Of a DNA stretch of 7,163 nt, positions 5,805 to 7,163 are shown piece by piece; positions within the stretch are counted from its first letter, which is position 1; every line of letters begins with the position of its first letter. Under the pieces are notes generated by a model. It ran no database searches and was not told where the DNA came from. It saw only the letters and a list, made by a program, of their open reading frames with translations. The DNA comes from CAYTNY01 sp964439215 (GTDB taxonomy: Bacteria; Oederibacteriota; PGYV01; CAYTNY01), in the NCBI GenBank assembly GCA_964439215.1, contig CAYTNY010000098.1:1-7163 (forward strand). Reading direction: 5' to 3'. A program made the translations under genes and the position numbers.

Positions 5805-7040
5805 TCAATACTCTCCGTACTCATCTTCCTCTGTTTCTTCCGGAAAAAGTTCGCTGAGCCTGAGCGGCTCCACATCTTCCACGAACTTTTCCTTTTCGTC
5901 TTTCCTGTCTTCTTCCCCTTCTTCCGCGTATTCATCGTAATCTTCATAATCATCTTCAAACTCATCCCCTGTTTTTTTCGGAGGAAACTTTATATGATCC
6001 CTGAAACTTTCGCGCAGCGACCTGACGTCAAGCAGATAATTCATTGCCAGCCGGTAATCTTCCTTTATCTCCAGGGATTTTTTGAGTGCGTTTTCAGCTT
6101 CTTCAAACTTATTCAGTTTGGCACGCGCCTTGCCAAGCCCGTAAAAAGCCTCGGCAAAATCCGGTTTCAGCATTGTGGCCGCAAGAAAATGCGACTCCGC
6201 TTTTTCATGAAAACCGTGAAGCAAAAGAGCGTTTGCGTATTCATAATGAAGTCCGTAAAATTCAGGATCTATTTTGAGCGCTTTTTCAAACTGGTCAATA
6301 CCTCTCGCAAGAAGGCCTTTCCTCACATATGCGACGCCGAGATTTGTAGCTGCTTCAACATACTGCTGATTGTAATAAAGAGCGGTTACAAAAAACTTTA
6401 TCGCGTACCGGAACGCCGCGTCATCCTGTACGATCGGTGTTGAAGCCAGATAAACAAGGCCTGCTTCATTGTAAAGTTTGGCCATAAGAACTTCATCTAT
6501 AAGGTTCTTTTTCATCCCTTCCCTTAATACCGCAACCGCCTCATCATACATTTCCAGGGGCCTGTATATTCTGGCAAGATTCAAAGACGCTCTTACAAAT
6601 ATATGGTCGTCATTATCAAGTTCAATAGCCTTTAAATAATTTTTCACCGCCAGTTCTTTATTTTTTTCATTATCTTCACTGTCTTCATCTTTTCCGTCTT
6701 CTTCCCCGCTTTCCTCTCCCCGCGCGTATTTTTCTTCATAAGCAACACCCATATTAAAATAAGCTTCCGCGTATTCAGGATCCGTATGCACGGCTTTTTT
6801 ATAGAAAAATATGGCGTGGTCAACTTTTTTCAGCGCAACATTACACAGACCTGACATATTATACGCTTTTGCGTAGTTAGTCTTTGCCTCTATGGACTTT
6901 TTAAAAAGTTTTAATGCCTTTTCATACTCGTCAACGCGGTAATTTTCAATCCCTTCGTTATAATAATCATATACGTTCTTTGCATACGCAAAAGACACAA
7001 ACATCAGAGCCGCCATCAAAACCATTCCCAGCTTCCTCAT
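5805..7040 (-). CDS. Secreted tetratricopeptide-repeat protein with acidic insert and acidic tail
   Basis: The protein has 411 residues when read from the ATG at 7040. That start follows GGAGG (7046-7050) by 5 bases; a longer in-frame reading from TTG at 7052 would place the ribosome-binding site inside the gene and is rejected. Residues 1-20 are a Sec signal peptide: MRK, a hydrophobic core, and a likely cleavage after AYA (18-20). About eight TPR motifs follow, near 23-56, 57-90, 91-144, 149-180, 186-228, 229-262, 263-296 and 297-330, with the usual A-x-(Y/F)-N-x-G and A-x-x-x-F-x-K-A-(L/I) pattern. The third is interrupted at about 107-128 by a very acidic loop. After 355 the chain is strongly acidic (DEFEDDYEDYDEYAEEGEED at 359-378) to the end. 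It is probably a periplasmic or exported scaffold binding partner proteins. I recognise no specific family, and the metabolic neighbours do not explain it. Two promoter-like sites in the upstream repeats suggest it starts its own transcript. Confidence 0.85.
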   Translation of the reverse strand: MRKLGMVLMAALMFVSFAYAKNVYDYYNEGIENYRVDEYEKALKLFKKSIEAKTNYAKAYNMSGLCNVALKKVDHAIFFYKKAVHTDPEYAEAYFNMGVAYEEKYARGEESGEEDGKDEDSEDNEKNKELAVKNYLKAIELDNDDHIFVRASLNLARIYRPLEMYDEAVAVLREGMKKNLIDEVLMAKLYNEAGLVYLASTPIVQDDAAFRYAIKFFVTALYYNQQYVEAATNLGVAYVRKGLLARGIDQFEKALKIDPEFYGLHYEYANALLLHGFHEKAESHFLAATMLKPDFAEAFYGLGKARAKLNKFEEAENALKKSLEIKEDYRLAMNYLLDVRSLRESFRDHIKFPPKKTGDEFEDDYEDYDEYAEEGEEDRKDEKEKFVEDVEPLRLSELFPEETEEDEYGEY

Positions 7041-7045
7041 AACAA

Positions 7046-7050
7046 CCTCC
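7046..7050 (-). promoter_or_regulatory. Ribosome-binding site deciding the TPR-protein start
   Basis: GGAGG on the sense strand is 5 bases before ATG at 7040, and the protein from that ATG begins with a textbook signal peptide. This places the start four codons inside the longest open frame, which would otherwise begin at a TTG overlapping this site. Confidence 0.85.
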
Positions 7051-7066
7051 AATTTTTATATATCGT

Positions 7067-7095
7067 AGTATATTAGTTCAAAGTTCAAAGTTCAA
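7067..7095 (-). promoter_or_regulatory. Sigma70-like promoter for the TPR gene, -35 inside the heptad array
   Basis: On the sense strand TTGAAC (7090-7095) is separated by exactly 17 bases from TATACT (7067-7072). The -10 matches TATAAT at 5 of 6 positions and the -35 matches TTGACA at 4 of 6. Initiation would fall near 7060, leaving about 20 bases of leader that contain the Shine-Dalgarno. The -35 hexamer is one of four equivalent copies supplied by the repeat. Confidence 0.5.
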
Positions 7096-7104
7096 AGTTC
7101 AAAG
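7076..7104. repeat. Four perfect TTCAAAG heptads upstream of the TPR gene
   Basis: TTCAAAG is repeated four times head to tail (7077-7104), preceded by the G that makes each junction GTTCAAAG. On the sense strand of the downstream gene the array reads CTTTGAA. It is the same heptad as at 1-55 and in the apgM-lysC gap. Confidence 0.92.
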
Positions 7105-7117
7105 TAGATCAAAACAA

Positions 7118-7146
7118 AGTATAAAGTATCTCAGTTCAAGGTTCAA
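7118..7146 (-). promoter_or_regulatory. Second promoter-like copy with the same TTGAAC-N17-TATACT geometry
   Basis: TTGAAC at 7141-7146 and TATACT at 7118-7123 are again 17 bases apart, which exactly duplicates the arrangement found 51 bases downstream. It could be a second start site for the TPR gene, or both could reflect a repeated module. Confidence 0.35.
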
Positions 7147-7163
7147 AGTTCAAGGTTCAAAGT
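7134..7163. repeat. Heptad array with alternating TTCAAGG and TTCAAAG, running off the window
   Basis: Bases 7135-7162 are four heptads in the order TTCAAGG, TTCAAAG, TTCAAGG, TTCAAAG, that is, two copies of a 14-bp unit. Their orientation matches the array at 7076-7104, from which they are separated by about 29 non-repeat bases. The array is probably truncated by the window end. Confidence 0.88.

Noticed and set aside
7041..7052. TTG start at 7052 giving a 415-residue TPR protein
   Set aside because: The extra four codons contain the GGAGG ribosome-binding site, and the ATG at 7040 begins a standard signal peptide.
7076..7163. CRISPR-like array
   Set aside because: The repeats are 7 bp, directly tandem and without unique spacers of constant length. 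No cas gene is present.

Overview
The window is a compact bacterial segment in which all six confidently called genes lie on the minus strand, so transcription runs from right to left. In that order they are: a secreted tetratricopeptide-repeat protein; a phosphoglycerate-mutase-fold protein of the ApgM/COG3635 type; aspartate kinase (lysC) with a probable internal second start; a 74-residue single-span membrane protein; (R)-citramalate synthase (cimA); and a DUF362 protein with a 2x[4Fe-4S] ferredoxin insert. I see no plus-strand gene, RNA gene, CRISPR array, transposase or phage gene.

lysC, the small membrane protein, cimA and the DUF362 gene are 5 to 16 bases apart, and two ribosome-binding sites overlap the preceding stop codon. 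They look like one transcript. The ApgM-like gene lies upstream across a 250-base gap filled with repeats, and 86 bases separate it from the TPR gene. The metabolic theme is branched-chain and aspartate-family amino acids. LysC opens the Asp to Thr/Met/Lys route. CimA makes isoleucine precursor from pyruvate and acetyl-CoA without threonine. The ApgM-like protein belongs to a family proposed to supply homoserine kinase, which would make it the threonine-branch enzyme rather than a glycolytic mutase.

The intergenic DNA is the least ordinary part. Every larger gap and both window ends carry arrays of the heptad TTCAAAG / CTTTGAA. In all four places the orientation follows the same rule: the sense strand reads CTTTGAA before a gene and TTCAAAG after one. 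Between apgM and lysC the arms face each other around a structured core, giving a 190-base palindromic, MITE/REP-like element. Upstream of the TPR gene the heptads supply two identical TTGAAC-N17-TATACT promoter-like arrangements.

The combination of Shine-Dalgarno-led genes, a Sec-exported TPR protein, the citramalate route and TTCAAAG-type intergenic repeats suggests an uncultivated or deep-branching Gram-negative-type bacterium. I am reminded of Omnitrophota/Goldbacteria-like genomes, but that placement is a low-confidence impression from memory and the window holds no phylogenetic marker.
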